From NCBI RefSeq assembly GCF_030466625.1, contig NZ_JADEVT010000021.1:1-42901 (forward strand): a stretch of DNA of 42,901 nt. The letters run 5' to 3'. Position 1 is the stretch's first letter. Each line of letters opens with the position of its first letter. The translations under genes were made by a program, and so were the position numbers. This DNA comes from Nocardioides sp. ChNu-153 (lineage in GTDB: Bacteria; Actinomycetota; Actinomycetes; Propionibacteriales; Nocardioidaceae). The notes under the pieces are model-generated. The model was not told where the DNA came from and made no database searches. It saw nothing but the letters and a program-made list of their open reading frames with translations. Positions 16,061 to 24,642 of the stretch are shown here, in pieces.

Positions 16061-16744
16061 GTGGACGAGACGAGCGCACCGCCGCCCCTCCGCCTGCTCG
16101 TGGTGCCGGGTCTCGGCCTCGACGCGCGGTCGTGGGCCCCGGTGGAGGCGCGCCTGGGGTGGCCGGTGACGGTGCGCACGCTCCCGGGGTACGGGGAGCC
16201 GGTGCCGCGCGGCACCGACCTCGCGCCCGCCGTGCTGGCGCGCCGGGTGGCCGACGACCTGGCGGGGCTCGGCGCCGGCCCGCCCGTCGTGCTCGCCGCC
16301 CACTCGTCGGGCTGCCAGGTCGCGGCCCACGCCGCCCGCCTCGCGCCGGAGCGGGTGGCCGCGCTGGTGCTCGTGGGCCCCACGACCGACCCCCGGGCCG
16401 CCGGCTGGCCCGCCCTGGCGCGGCGGTGGCTGGCGACCGCCGCCCGGGAGGACCCGCGCCAGGTGCCGGCGCTGGCGCGGCAGTACCGCCGTACCGGTCT
16501 CGGGTCCATGACCCGCACGATGGACGCCGCGCGCCGCGACGACGTGCGCCGCGCGCTCGCGGGCCTCACGTGCCCGGTGCTGGTGGTGCGGGGACCGCAC
16601 GACCGGATCTGCCCCGCCGACTGGGCGGCGAAGCTGGGCCGCCCCGTCACGCTGCCGCGCGGCGCGCACATGGTGGTGACGACCCACGGGGCCGACGTGG
16701 CCGCGGCCGTGACGGCGTTCCTCACCGGGGAGGGGCTCGCCTGA
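16061..16744 (+). CDS. Alpha/beta-fold hydrolase
   Basis: The protein has 227 aa. The oxyanion strand LLVVPGLGLDARSW opens the fold. The nucleophile elbow is AAHSSGCQVA (S in HSSGC), the acid D is in VVRGPHDRICP, and the catalytic His is in LPRGAHMVV. The size suits a small esterase or lactonase-type hydrolase without a large cap. The GTG at 16061 is the first start after the divergent gene; no strong ribosome site is visible. It ends 15 nt before the methyltransferase start. Confidence 0.85.
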   Translation: MDETSAPPPLRLLVVPGLGLDARSWAPVEARLGWPVTVRTLPGYGEPVPRGTDLAPAVLARRVADDLAGLGAGPPVVLAAHSSGCQVAAHAARLAPERVAALVLVGPTTDPRAAGWPALARRWLATAAREDPRQVPALARQYRRTGLGSMTRTMDAARRDDVRRALAGLTCPVLVVRGPHDRICPADWAAKLGRPVTLPRGAHMVVTTHGADVAAAVTAFLTGEGLA

Positions 16745-16759
16745 CGCATGATGAGCGCC

Positions 16760-18034
16760 GTGGCCTCCGAGCGGTGCGACAACGTCTTCGTCGAGGGCGA
16801 CAACCTCGCGGTGCTCGCCGGGCTGCCCGACGCCTCGTTCGACGTCGCCTACCTCGACCCGCCGTACAACCGGGCCACGACGCTCGCCTACCGCGACGAC
16901 TTCCGCACCGGCGCCCGCGCCACCCGGCACGCGGCGTGGGCGACGATGATGCGGCCCCGGCTCGAGGAGGTACGCCGCGTGCTCGCCCCCGGCGGCGCGC
17001 TCTTCGTCAGCATCGACGACCGGGAGGCGGCGCGGCTGCGCCTCCTGCTCGACGACGTCTTCGGCGAGGAGTGCTTCCTGGCCCAGGTGGTGGTCAACCT
17101 CAACGCGAAGGGCCGCCAGCTCGGCGGCGGGTTCGCGACCAACCACGAGTACCTGCTCGTCGTCGCCCGCGACGCGGCGGCCTGCGTGCTCGACCCGACG
17201 AGCCCCGACGGCGTCGACCCGGCCGACTTCCCCCACACCAGCGACGACGGCCGGCGCTTCCGGCTGCTGCCGCTGCGCAACACGAACAAGAAGTTCCGCC
17301 CGTCCACCGCGCCGACGCTGCACTACGCGCTGCACGGGGACGCCGCGACGGGGCGCGTCGCCACCGAGCCGTTCGCGGGGTCCGCGCCCGTCGTACCGGT
17401 CTTCGGCGACGGCAGCCCCGCCGTCTGGCGCTGGTCGCGCCCGCTCGTCGACGAGCGCCCCGACGACCTCGTGTGCCGCCGGGTGCGCGGCCGGCTGGGG
17501 GAGCGGGTCGACGTGTTCCAGCGCGACTGGTGGGAGGAGGGGCGGCGCAAGAAGCTGACGACCATCTGGACCGCCGCGGAGGTCGGGTCGACCGACACCG
17601 CCGTGGCCGAGGTCGGGGCGCTCGTGGGCAAGGCCTTCGACTCGCCGAAGCCGACCGGCCTGCTGCGGCGGGTGCTCGCGACGTACCCCGCCGACGCGCG
17701 CGTGCTCGACCCCTTCGCGGGCAGCGGCACCACGGGCCACGCCACCGCGCTGCTCAACGCCGCCGACGGCGGCACCCGCACCTGCCTCAGCATCAACCAC
17801 GGCGAGGCCGTGCGGCCCGGCTCGCCGGCGTGGGACGCGGGGTTCCGCTCGGTCGCCGACGTCACCCGCGCGCGCCTGCGGGCCGTCGCGGCGAGCGTCG
17901 GGGGCGGGTACGTCGAGCGGCCCGGCCCGCTGCCCGCGGCGCCGGCCGAGGCGCCGACCGAGGCGCCGGTCGAGGACGCCCCTCAGGCGACGCCGACGGC
18001 CGACTCGAGCGCCGCGACCTCCTCGTCGAGGTAG
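16760..18034 (+). CDS. Orphan site-specific adenine DNA methyltransferase (Type III Mod-like, beta class)
   Basis: The protein has 424 aa. The catalytic motif DPPYN is near residue 32. The AdoMet site FAGSGTTGHA (DPFAGSGTTGHA) is near residue 320. Motif IV before motif I is the beta-class order used by Type III Mod and solitary N6-adenine methylases. Conserved stretches ALFVSIDDREAARL, NHEYLLV, GSTDTAVAE and DSPKPTGLL also match. It is shorter than most Mod subunits, so the target-recognition region is compact. No Res helicase or nuclease is next to it. GTG 16760 is favoured by CATGAT 7 nt upstream; ATG 16748 is an alternative. Its 3' end overlaps the convergent WS/DGAT gene by 52 bp. Confidence 0.85.
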   Translation: MASERCDNVFVEGDNLAVLAGLPDASFDVAYLDPPYNRATTLAYRDDFRTGARATRHAAWATMMRPRLEEVRRVLAPGGALFVSIDDREAARLRLLLDDVFGEECFLAQVVVNLNAKGRQLGGGFATNHEYLLVVARDAAACVLDPTSPDGVDPADFPHTSDDGRRFRLLPLRNTNKKFRPSTAPTLHYALHGDAATGRVATEPFAGSAPVVPVFGDGSPAVWRWSRPLVDERPDDLVCRRVRGRLGERVDVFQRDWWEEGRRKKLTTIWTAAEVGSTDTAVAEVGALVGKAFDSPKPTGLLRRVLATYPADARVLDPFAGSGTTGHATALLNAADGGTRTCLSINHGEAVRPGSPAWDAGFRSVADVTRARLRAVAASVGGGYVERPGPLPAAPAEAPTEAPVEDAPQATPTADSSAATSSSR

Positions 18035-19470
18035 GTCAGCAGCCGCTGCAGCCGCGGGACGGTGCGCCGGCAGCCGGTCAGCCCGAAGCCGAGGCGCCCG
18101 TCGTAGGAGGTGCAGGTGATGTTGAGCGCGATGCCGTGCAGCGGGATCGACAGGGGGTACATCCCGACCATCGGCGCCCCGTCGAAGAAGCGGGTGCCCT
18201 CGGGGCCCGGCACGTTGCTGATGATGAGGTTGAAGGGCGGGCGGGTGACCCCCTGCAGGCGCAGGAGCGGCAGGGCGACGGCCGGGGCCAGCCCGAGCGC
18301 GGACATGGCGAGGGCCTGGGCGTTCGTCATCGAGTCCAGCGCCTCCTTGCCCTCGACCATCGAGGTGTGGACGGCGGCGAGCCGGTCGGCGGCGTCGGCC
18401 CGGTCGGTGCCGAGGCGCACCATCACGGCCCCCACCGCGTTGCCGCCGGCGGCCGACGCCGTGCTCGCCTCGCCGCGCTTGAAGGACACGGGGACCATGG
18501 CGGTCAGCGTCGCCTCGGGCAGCGCGTGCAGGTCGAGCAGGTAGGAGCGCAGGGCGCCGCTGCACATCGCGAGCACCACGTCGTTGAGCGTCGTGCCCGA
18601 CGCCCGCCCGATCGCCCGCAGCCGGTCGAGCGGCCAGTCCTGCGCCGCGAACCGCCGCGCGCCCGTGATGGGCCGGTTGAGCAGGGTGCGGGGGGAGTAG
18701 AAGCTGACGGCCGACGTCTGGTTGCGCAGGCCCCGGTTGAGCGTGCGCACGAGCGAGCCCGGCAGCCCTGCCGCCTCCCCGGCGATCCCGAGGGCCGAGC
18801 GCAGGGCGTGGCCCGCCTCGGCGAGCCCGTGCCCGTGGTGCCCGTGCTGGCCGTTGTGCCCGCCGTGGCCCGGGCGCCCGCCGCGGCCGGCGTCGGTGCG
18901 CAGCGCCCAGGGCGCGGGCATGTCGCGCTCGTCGGGGTCCTCGCTCAGCACGGCCTGCAGCAGCCGCATGGCCGCGACACCGTCGAGCAGGGCGTGGTGC
19001 ATCTTGGAGTACATCGCGAACCGGCCGTCGGCCAGGCCCTCGATGAGGTGCCACTCCCACAGCGGCCGCTCGTAGGCCAGCCGCGTGCCGTGCAGCCGCC
19101 CGCACAGCTCGAGCAGCTCGCGGATGCGGCCCGGCTGCGGCAGCGCGCTGTGGCGCACGTGGTGCTCGACGTCGAACTGGGAGTCCGTCGCCCACGTCCA
19201 CTGCCCCGCGGTCGCCAGCGAGCGGCGCGGGTGCTTGAGGAAGAGCGGCGCCACCTGCTCGGTCGCCCGGAGCCGCTCGACGAGGTCGGCCGCCCACGAC
19301 GGGCCGGCGTCGGCGGGCGGCTCGAAGAGCTGGAGGGCCCCCACGTGCATCGGCATGCTGCGGTTCTCCGCGAGCAGGAAGGCGGTCGCGGTGGGGTCGA
19401 GCGGTGCTCCCACGGGGTCTCCGTCCGGGTACGTCGGGGGGTGCGGCACGCCGTACGTGGCCTGGGTCAC
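17983..19470 (-). CDS. Wax ester synthase / diacylglycerol acyltransferase (WS/DGAT)
   Basis: The protein has 495 aa. It transfers acyl-CoA to diacylglycerol or fatty alcohol, making storage lipid. The catalytic HHxxxDG motif is H158-H159-ALL-D163-G164, and the NIIISNVPGP-type motif appears as NLIISNVPGPEG near residue 415. Length and motif spacing are those of actinobacterial Tgs/AtfA proteins, with an N-terminal PLDPTATAFLLAE start. Unusual is a Gly/His-rich insert at about 197-215, six His in GHGGHNGQHGHHGHG. The start is GTG at 19470, with no strong ribosome site. It is monocistronic between a convergent methylase and a divergent nuclease. Confidence 0.92.
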   Translation of the reverse strand: MTQATYGVPHPPTYPDGDPVGAPLDPTATAFLLAENRSMPMHVGALQLFEPPADAGPSWAADLVERLRATEQVAPLFLKHPRRSLATAGQWTWATDSQFDVEHHVRHSALPQPGRIRELLELCGRLHGTRLAYERPLWEWHLIEGLADGRFAMYSKMHHALLDGVAAMRLLQAVLSEDPDERDMPAPWALRTDAGRGGRPGHGGHNGQHGHHGHGLAEAGHALRSALGIAGEAAGLPGSLVRTLNRGLRNQTSAVSFYSPRTLLNRPITGARRFAAQDWPLDRLRAIGRASGTTLNDVVLAMCSGALRSYLLDLHALPEATLTAMVPVSFKRGEASTASAAGGNAVGAVMVRLGTDRADAADRLAAVHTSMVEGKEALDSMTNAQALAMSALGLAPAVALPLLRLQGVTRPPFNLIISNVPGPEGTRFFDGAPMVGMYPLSIPLHGIALNITCTSYDGRLGFGLTGCRRTVPRLQRLLTYLDEEVAALESAVGVA

Positions 19471-19581
19471 ACCGACGCGTCCCCGAAGTGTTGCAGAGCG
19501 TTGACCGCGCGGACGTGTCGGTCACCGGCGTGGACGGTGCAGGGTGGCTGCGCCGCGTTCCACCACCTCTCGGGAGCACCT

Positions 19582-20280
19582 GTGTCCAGCCTGCGCACCT
19601 CACCCACCTCGTCCCTCTCGTCCCCCTCGCACCTCTCCGCGCCGCTCGCCCTGCTGGCGGCGGTCCTGCTCGCCCTCGCCGGCCTCGTCGCCGTGCCGGG
19701 CCCGGCGCACGCCGCGACCTACACCGCGTCGGTGACCCGCGCCGTGGCCGACCTGCCCGGGGCCACGGAACGGCGCACCGGCTACGACCGCTCCCTGTTC
19801 GTGCACTGGGTCGACGCGGACGGCGACGGCTGCGACACCCGCGAGGAGGTGCTCCTCGCCGAGGCCGACGCGGCGCCGAGCACGGGGGCGGGCTGCGCCA
19901 TCTCGGGCGGGCGGTGGTTCTCCTACTACGACGCGACGAGCTACACCGCCGCGTCCAGCCTCGACATCGACCACATGGTGCCGCTGGCGGAGGCCTGGGA
20001 CTCCGGGGCGTCGGGCTGGACGTCGACCCGCCGGCGGGCGTTCGCGAACGACCTCGGGTACGCCGGGTCGCTCGTCGCCGTCAGCGCCGCCACGAACCGC
20101 GCGAAGGGCGACCAGGACCCGGCGGAGTGGATGCCGCCGGCCGGCTACCGCTGCCGCTACGTCACCGAGTGGGTGTCGGTGAAGCACCGGTGGGGCCTGA
20201 GCGTCGACAGCGCCGAGCGCTCCGCGCTGACCTCCCTGGCCTCGGGGTGCAGCCAGACCGTGTCGGTGACCGTCTACTGA
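19582..20280 (+). CDS. Secreted HNH nuclease (DUF1524/GmrSD C-terminal type)
   Basis: The protein has 232 aa. A signal peptide (core APLALLAAVLLALAGLVAV, cleavage near PAHAA) exports it. The nuclease core is SLDIDHMVPLAEAWDSGASG with DIDH as the metal/catalytic motif, then LVAVSAATNRAKGDQDPAEW and a Cys-containing tail (YRCRY, SGCSQ). This matches the common actinobacterial extracellular HNH family. The GTG at 19582 has CGGGAG 6 nt upstream. Likely roles are extracellular DNA degradation or nutrient scavenging. It is followed directly by the homopolymer tract. Confidence 0.85.
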   Translation: MSSLRTSPTSSLSSPSHLSAPLALLAAVLLALAGLVAVPGPAHAATYTASVTRAVADLPGATERRTGYDRSLFVHWVDADGDGCDTREEVLLAEADAAPSTGAGCAISGGRWFSYYDATSYTAASSLDIDHMVPLAEAWDSGASGWTSTRRRAFANDLGYAGSLVAVSAATNRAKGDQDPAEWMPPAGYRCRYVTEWVSVKHRWGLSVDSAERSALTSLASGCSQTVSVTVY

Positions 20281-20304
20281 GCGGCCGAAAGCGTCCCCAG
20301 TCGC

Positions 20305-20389
20305 GGGGGGGGGGGGGGGGGGGCCCCCCCCGCGGGGGGGGGGGGGGCCCCCCCCCCCCCCCCCCCCCACCACCACCCCCCCCGCCCCC
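20305..20389. repeat. Extreme G-run/C-run low-complexity tract
   Basis: Downstream of the nuclease stop lie G19 (20305-20323), C8 (20324-20331), GC, G14 (20334-20347), C21 (20348-20368), then ACCACCACC and more C. As drawn it would fold into two G/C hairpins. Nothing else in the window looks like this. It may be a terminator distorted by sequencing, a mis-joined repeat, or a real tract. Exact lengths should not be trusted. Confidence 0.9.
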
Positions 20390-20430
20390 GTCGCGCCGAG
20401 CTCGTCGGCGCACGAGAAGGGGGAGACCTG

Positions 20431-20883
20431 ATGGAGAACAGCAGCAGCACCCGCAGCACCCGCACCACCCGGGGCGCCCGCCCCCGGCGGGCCCTGGTCG
20501 CCGCCGGCGTCGCGCTGGCGGGGGCAGGCGTCGGCGTCGGCGTGCTCGCGGCCACGCTGACCGCGGCCACGGCCACGACGGCGGAGCCCGCCGCCCGGGC
20601 CGCCTGGGTGCCGCCGGGCGACACGGTAGTGGCGGTCGAGGGCGACGCGGAGAACGGCTTCACCGTCCACCACCTCGACGGGTCGTCGCTGCACCCGCCC
20701 ACCCTGTCGGAGTCGACCGCCGAGTGCGGGGAGTACGACACCGAGGTGCAGGCAGCCGTGTGCCAGGCCGAGGTGGAGACCTGGTACCGCGACCTCGCCG
20801 ACCTGCAGGTCGCGATCCGCTGGGCCCGGTACGACGCCGCCCGCCGCCCCCGGGGCGAGGTGCTGCACGACAGCGTGCGCTGA
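20431..20883 (+). CDS. Small exported or membrane-anchored protein of unknown function
   Basis: The protein has 150 aa. A basic N-terminus (about 1-20) and one hydrophobic segment (ALVAAGVALAGAGVGVGVLAA) look like a signal anchor or an uncleaved signal peptide, with an Ala/Thr-rich stalk. The exported part (about 55-150) is acidic and has two Cys (in AECGEY and AAVCQAE) that could form a disulphide, and an amphipathic C-terminal helix. The ATG at 20431 has GGGGGAG upstream. I do not recognise the family. It lies 150 nt after the secreted nuclease, across the G/C tract. Confidence 0.7.
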   Translation: MENSSSTRSTRTTRGARPRRALVAAGVALAGAGVGVGVLAATLTAATATTAEPAARAAWVPPGDTVVAVEGDAENGFTVHHLDGSSLHPPTLSESTAECGEYDTEVQAAVCQAEVETWYRDLADLQVAIRWARYDAARRPRGEVLHDSVR

Positions 20884-20928
20884 GCGCGGGCGGGCGGGGA
20901 CGGCCCCCACCTCTGGCATGATCGCGGG

Positions 20929-22029
20929 GTGGAGGCCGTGCCCGTCGACCGGATCTGGGAGAAGGGACGGCTCTCCGTCCGCGCCCGCGTCGCCCGGTGG
21001 CGCTCGAAGTCGTTCGTCGTCGCCCAGTGCGCCGTCGCGGCGGGCGTCGCCTGGTTCATCGCCGCCGACGTGCTCGGCCACCCGACGCCCTTCTTCGCCC
21101 CCATCGCGGCGGTGCTGGGGCTCGGCACCTCCTACGGCCAGCGCCTGCGGCGGGTGGCGGAGGTGGCGGTCGGGGTCGCGGTGGGCGTGCTCATCGCCGA
21201 CCTCCTCGTGCTCGAGATCGGCACCGGGGCCTGGCAGCTCGTGCTCATCGTCGTGCTGTCGATGTCGGCGGCCCTGCTCCTCGACGGCGGCCAGCTGCTC
21301 GTCACCCAGGCGGCGGTGCAGTCCATCGTCGTGGCGACGCTCGCACCCAGCCCCGGCGGCGCGTTCGTGCGGTGGACCGACGCGCTCGTCGGTGGCTCCG
21401 TGGCGCTCGTGGCGGCCACGCTGGTGCCGTCCGCGCCGCTGCGGCGACCGCGCGAGCAGGCGGCGGTGGTCGTGCGCAAGGTCGCGGCGCTGCTGCGCGC
21501 CTCGGCCGAGGTGATGGGCGACGGCGACACCGAGCGGGCCTTCGACGTCCTGGCCGACGCCCGGGCGAGCGACTACCTGGTGCGCGAGCTGCAGGCGGCG
21601 GCCGACGAGGGCATGTCGGTGGTGGCGTCGTCGCCGTTCCGCACGCGGCACCGGCACTCGGTGCGCCGCATGTCCGAGCTCGTCGAGCCGCTCGACAAGG
21701 CGCTGCGCAGCACCCGGGTGCTGACCCGTCGTACCGCGATCGCGGCGTACCGGCGCCGGCCCGTGCCCCCGTCGTACGCCGCGCTCTGCCACGACATCGC
21801 GGAGGCCGCGGAGGCGGTGGCCGACGAGCTGGCGCGCAACCGGATGGCGGAGTCGGCGCGGCCGCTGCTCCTCGCCGCGGCTGCGGGCTCCGGCCGGCTG
21901 GAGCGCACGAGCGAGCTGAGCGTCGAGGTGCTGCTGGCCCAGATGCGCTCGGTGATCGCCGACCTGCTCGAGGTCACCGGCATGGAGGCCCTCGAGGCGA
22001 CCGACGCGCTGCCGCCCGTGCGGGGCTGA
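20929..22029 (+). CDS. FUSC-family / aromatic-acid-exporter-like membrane protein
   Basis: The protein has 366 aa. The N-terminal half (about 25-170) holds about five to six closely spaced hydrophobic segments, with the family-typical PFFAPIAAVLGLGTSYGQRLRRV loop and GQLLVTQAAVQSIV. The C-terminal half is soluble and helical. This is the single-module layout of actinobacterial FUSC proteins, which export small aromatic or fusaric-like acids. The GTG at 20929 sits 6 nt after CATGAT, fitting a leaderless transcript. It converges on the ligase gene; the substrate is unknown. Confidence 0.82.
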   Translation: MEAVPVDRIWEKGRLSVRARVARWRSKSFVVAQCAVAAGVAWFIAADVLGHPTPFFAPIAAVLGLGTSYGQRLRRVAEVAVGVAVGVLIADLLVLEIGTGAWQLVLIVVLSMSAALLLDGGQLLVTQAAVQSIVVATLAPSPGGAFVRWTDALVGGSVALVAATLVPSAPLRRPREQAAVVVRKVAALLRASAEVMGDGDTERAFDVLADARASDYLVRELQAAADEGMSVVASSPFRTRHRHSVRRMSELVEPLDKALRSTRVLTRRTAIAAYRRRPVPPSYAALCHDIAEAAEAVADELARNRMAESARPLLLAAAAGSGRLERTSELSVEVLLAQMRSVIADLLEVTGMEALEATDALPPVRG

Positions 22030-22057
22030 GCCCCGGCTCGCACGGCCCGCCGCGGCC

Positions 22058-23191
22058 TCAGCCCGGGAGGCCGTCGCGCAGCTCGCGCACCACGGAGTCG
22101 ACGACGGCGACGAGGTCGCCCCCGGTGGCGGCGGCGACCTGCCGCTGGCGCTGGTACGACGCGCCCCGCCGCGGGATGTCGGCGACCGAGCGCAGCTCGT
22201 CGACGCAGTCGAGGCGCCGCGCGACCGGCTCGAGGCGCTCGAGCAGGTCGTCGAGGTCCTCGGTCACGAGCCGCTCGCGGGAGGCGGCGTCGAGGATGAT
22301 GATCGAGTCGAGGCCGTAGCGCGCGGTGCGCCACTTGTTCTCCTGCACGTGCCAGGGCGGGAGCACGTCGAGGGTCTCGCCGGCGGCGAGGCGGGTGTCG
22401 ACGTCGACGACGAGGCAGTGCACGAGCGCGGTGAGGGCGGCGAGCTCGGTGAAGTTGGAGACGCCGTCGCAGATGCGGTTCTCGATGGTGCCGAGGTGGC
22501 AGGCGGGGCGCAGGTCCCAGCGGATCTCGGAGAGGTCGTCGATGACGCCCGTCGTGAGCTGGTCCTGGGCGAACGCCTCGAACTCCTCCCAGCGCTGGAA
22601 CTGGAAGGGCAGGCCGGCGGTGGGCAGCTGCTGGAACATCAGGGCGCGGTTCGACGCGTAGCCCGTGTCCGTGCCGGCCCACACCGGCGAGGACGCGGAC
22701 AGCGCCTGCAGGTGCGGGTAGTAGGTGAGCAGCGCGGAGAGCACGGGCATGACGCGCGACTGCTCGGGCAGCCCGACGTGCACGTGGACGCCCCAGATGA
22801 GCATCTGCCGGCCCCACCACTGGGTGCGGTCGATGAGCTCCTGGTAGCGGTGGCCCGGCGAGAGCAGCTGCGTCGACCACGACGCGAACGGGTGCGTGCC
22901 GGCGCCGAAGAGGTCGGTGTCGTGCTCGGCCGCGGCGGCGGCCACCACGTCGTACGTCGACCGCAGGTCGGCCATCGCGCCCGCCACGTCGGTGGCCACC
23001 CCGGAGACCAGCTCGACGGTGTTGCGGAGCAGCTCGGCGTGCAGCACCTTCGGGTCGTCGAGGCGTCCGCGGGCCGTCTCGAGCACGTCGTGCGCGCGGT
23101 TCACGAGGTCCCGGCTGTCCCGGTCCACCAGGGCGAGCTCCCACTCGACCCCGAGGGTCGGACGCGGGGACGCGTGGAAGTCGATGCGCAC
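22058..23191 (-). CDS. YbdK-type carboxylate-amine ligase (glutamate-cysteine ligase family 2)
   Basis: The protein has 377 aa. The start region RIDFHASPRPTLGVEWELAL and later TDLFGAGTHPFASW, WGVHVHVGLP, SSPVWAGTDTGYASNRALMF, EIRWDLRP and TIENRICDGV are hallmark motifs of GCS2/YbdK. These enzymes join a carboxylate to an amine with weak glutamate-cysteine ligase activity; the true substrate in actinobacteria is unclear. GTG 23191 is chosen because family members begin just before the RIDFH strand; an in-frame GTG at 23227 would only add a short tail. It diverges from the ThrE-like exporter. Confidence 0.88.
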   Translation of the reverse strand: MRIDFHASPRPTLGVEWELALVDRDSRDLVNRAHDVLETARGRLDDPKVLHAELLRNTVELVSGVATDVAGAMADLRSTYDVVAAAAAEHDTDLFGAGTHPFASWSTQLLSPGHRYQELIDRTQWWGRQMLIWGVHVHVGLPEQSRVMPVLSALLTYYPHLQALSASSPVWAGTDTGYASNRALMFQQLPTAGLPFQFQRWEEFEAFAQDQLTTGVIDDLSEIRWDLRPACHLGTIENRICDGVSNFTELAALTALVHCLVVDVDTRLAAGETLDVLPPWHVQENKWRTARYGLDSIIILDAASRERLVTEDLDDLLERLEPVARRLDCVDELRSVADIPRRGASYQRQRQVAAATGGDLVAVVDSVVRELRDGLPG

Positions 23192-23274
23192 GTGCAGAGC
23201 CAACCACAGGGGTGCGCAGATCACGTCGCGGCCGAGGCGGGGGACCGGCGCCGCGCGTGCGAGCATCTCCGACC

Positions 23275-24606
23275 GTGGCTGCCGAGACCCGCGACACCCG
23301 CACGCTCAACCTGACCCTCGACCTCTGCCTCCGGGTGGGGGAGCTGCTGCTCTCCTCCGGCGCCGGGGCCGCCGACGTGACGGCGACGATGCAGTCGCTC
23401 GCCCGCCACCTCGGGATCCGGCACCCGGAGATCGACGTGACCTTCACGTCGCTGGCGATGTCGTACCAGCACGACCCGGAGGAGCCTCCGGTCATGCAGA
23501 TCCGCCAGGTGAAGCAGCGCGACATCGACTACGACGACCTGACCAAGGTGGACCGCCTCGTCCGGGCGGTGCTCACCGACGAGGTGGACCTGGCGGGCGC
23601 CCGCGCGCGCCTGGCGGGCATCGTGTCGTCGGGGCACGGGTCGCCGCGCTGGCTCGTCACCGCGGCGTGGGGCCTCATGTGCGGCGGCGTCACCCTGCAG
23701 CTGGGCGGCACCCTGCTGGTCGTCGGGCTGGCGCTGGTCGCGGCCGCGTTCATCGACCGGGTGCAGCTCGCGATGTCGCGACGGCGGCTGCCGGGCTTCT
23801 ACCAGCAGGTGGCGGGCGGCCTGGTCGCCGCGCTCCTGGCGACCGCGGTCGCCGCCGCCGTGCCCGACACCGATGTCTCGCTGATGGTGACGGCCAACAT
23901 CATCATGCTGCTGGCGGGCATCGGGTTCATGGGCGCGATCCAGGACGCGCTGACCGGTTTCTACGTGACCGCCGGCGCGCGGGTGCTGGAGGCGCTGCTC
24001 GCGACGGCCGGCATCATCGCGGGCGTCAGCGGCGGCCTCACCCTCGCGGGGCTGCTCGGCGTCGAGATCGCCCGCGTCGACCCGGGGCGCGCGGGCTGGG
24101 AGGGCGTCGGCACGCTGGCGCTCGGCTCCGCGGTCTGCGCGGCCGCGTTCGCCGCGGCCAGCTACGCCCCCCGGCGCTCGCTGGTGCCCGTCGCGGCCGT
24201 CGCGTCGCTCGCGATCCTGCTCTACAGCGCCGTGCTGGCGGGCTCCGACAGCCGCGTCTGGGCCGCCGCGATCGCCGCGTTCGCGATCGGCACCGTGGCG
24301 TACGGCGTCGCCGGCCGCGTCCGCGTGCCCCCGCTCGTCATCGTGGTGCCCGCCATCGTGCCGATGCTGCCGGGCCTGACGATCTACCGCGGCCTGTCGC
24401 TGCTGGCCGAGGGCGGGACGTCGACGTCGGTGGGCCTGCTCGCGCTCATGCAGGCGGCGTCGGTCGCGGTGGCCCTGGCCTCCGGCGTGATCCTCGGCGA
24501 GTACCTCGCCCAGCCCCTGAAGCGCGAGGTCGGCCGGCTCGAGAGCCGGCTCGCGGGCCCCCGCCTCGTCGGCCCGCTGCGGGTGCGCGCGATCCGTCGC
24601 CGCTGA
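23275..24606 (+). CDS. Threonine/serine exporter family protein (ThrE-like)
   Basis: The protein has 443 aa. The N-terminal soluble domain (about 1-120) has LLLSSGAGAADVTATMQSLA and the HPEIDVTFTSLAMSY stretch of the ThrE family. Then come two membrane blocks, roughly five segments from 125-260 and five from 280-420, joined in one chain as in Corynebacterium ThrE. Membrane motifs include GIGFMGAIQDALTGFYVTAGAR and PAIVPMLPGLTIYRGL. The GTG at 23275 is the first start after the divergent gene. It is predicted to expel threonine/serine or similar amino acids by proton exchange. Confidence 0.9.
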   Translation: MAAETRDTRTLNLTLDLCLRVGELLLSSGAGAADVTATMQSLARHLGIRHPEIDVTFTSLAMSYQHDPEEPPVMQIRQVKQRDIDYDDLTKVDRLVRAVLTDEVDLAGARARLAGIVSSGHGSPRWLVTAAWGLMCGGVTLQLGGTLLVVGLALVAAAFIDRVQLAMSRRRLPGFYQQVAGGLVAALLATAVAAAVPDTDVSLMVTANIIMLLAGIGFMGAIQDALTGFYVTAGARVLEALLATAGIIAGVSGGLTLAGLLGVEIARVDPGRAGWEGVGTLALGSAVCAAAFAAASYAPRRSLVPVAAVASLAILLYSAVLAGSDSRVWAAAIAAFAIGTVAYGVAGRVRVPPLVIVVPAIVPMLPGLTIYRGLSLLAEGGTSTSVGLLALMQAASVAVALASGVILGEYLAQPLKREVGRLESRLAGPRLVGPLRVRAIRRR

Positions 24607-24642
24607 GGGGCGCCGCAGCTGGGGGGCCGTCGCGGCCGGGTC

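Noticed and set aside
15185..19603. A minus-strand frame of about 1,470 codons spanning several genes
   Set aside because: Only 15185-16024 has a recognisable fold (EEP) with a proper promoter and start. The rest is antisense to the methylase and hydrolase, or out of frame with WS/DGAT.
16132..20280. A plus-strand reading frame open for more than 1,300 codons, antisense to WS/DGAT
   Set aside because: It is Arg/Pro/Gly-rich filler produced by GC-rich codon bias. Only its last part (from 19582) has a ribosome site, signal peptide and HNH motif.
16760..20280. A defence island (methylase plus HNH nuclease)
   Set aside because: The nuclease is secreted (signal peptide) and a lipid-synthesis gene lies between. 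No helicase, Res subunit, toxin or other defence gene is present.
20305..20389. Coding extension of neighbouring genes through the G/C tract
   Set aside because: Gly/Pro homopolymer frames with unreliable lengths. Both flanking genes have clear ends and starts outside the tract.
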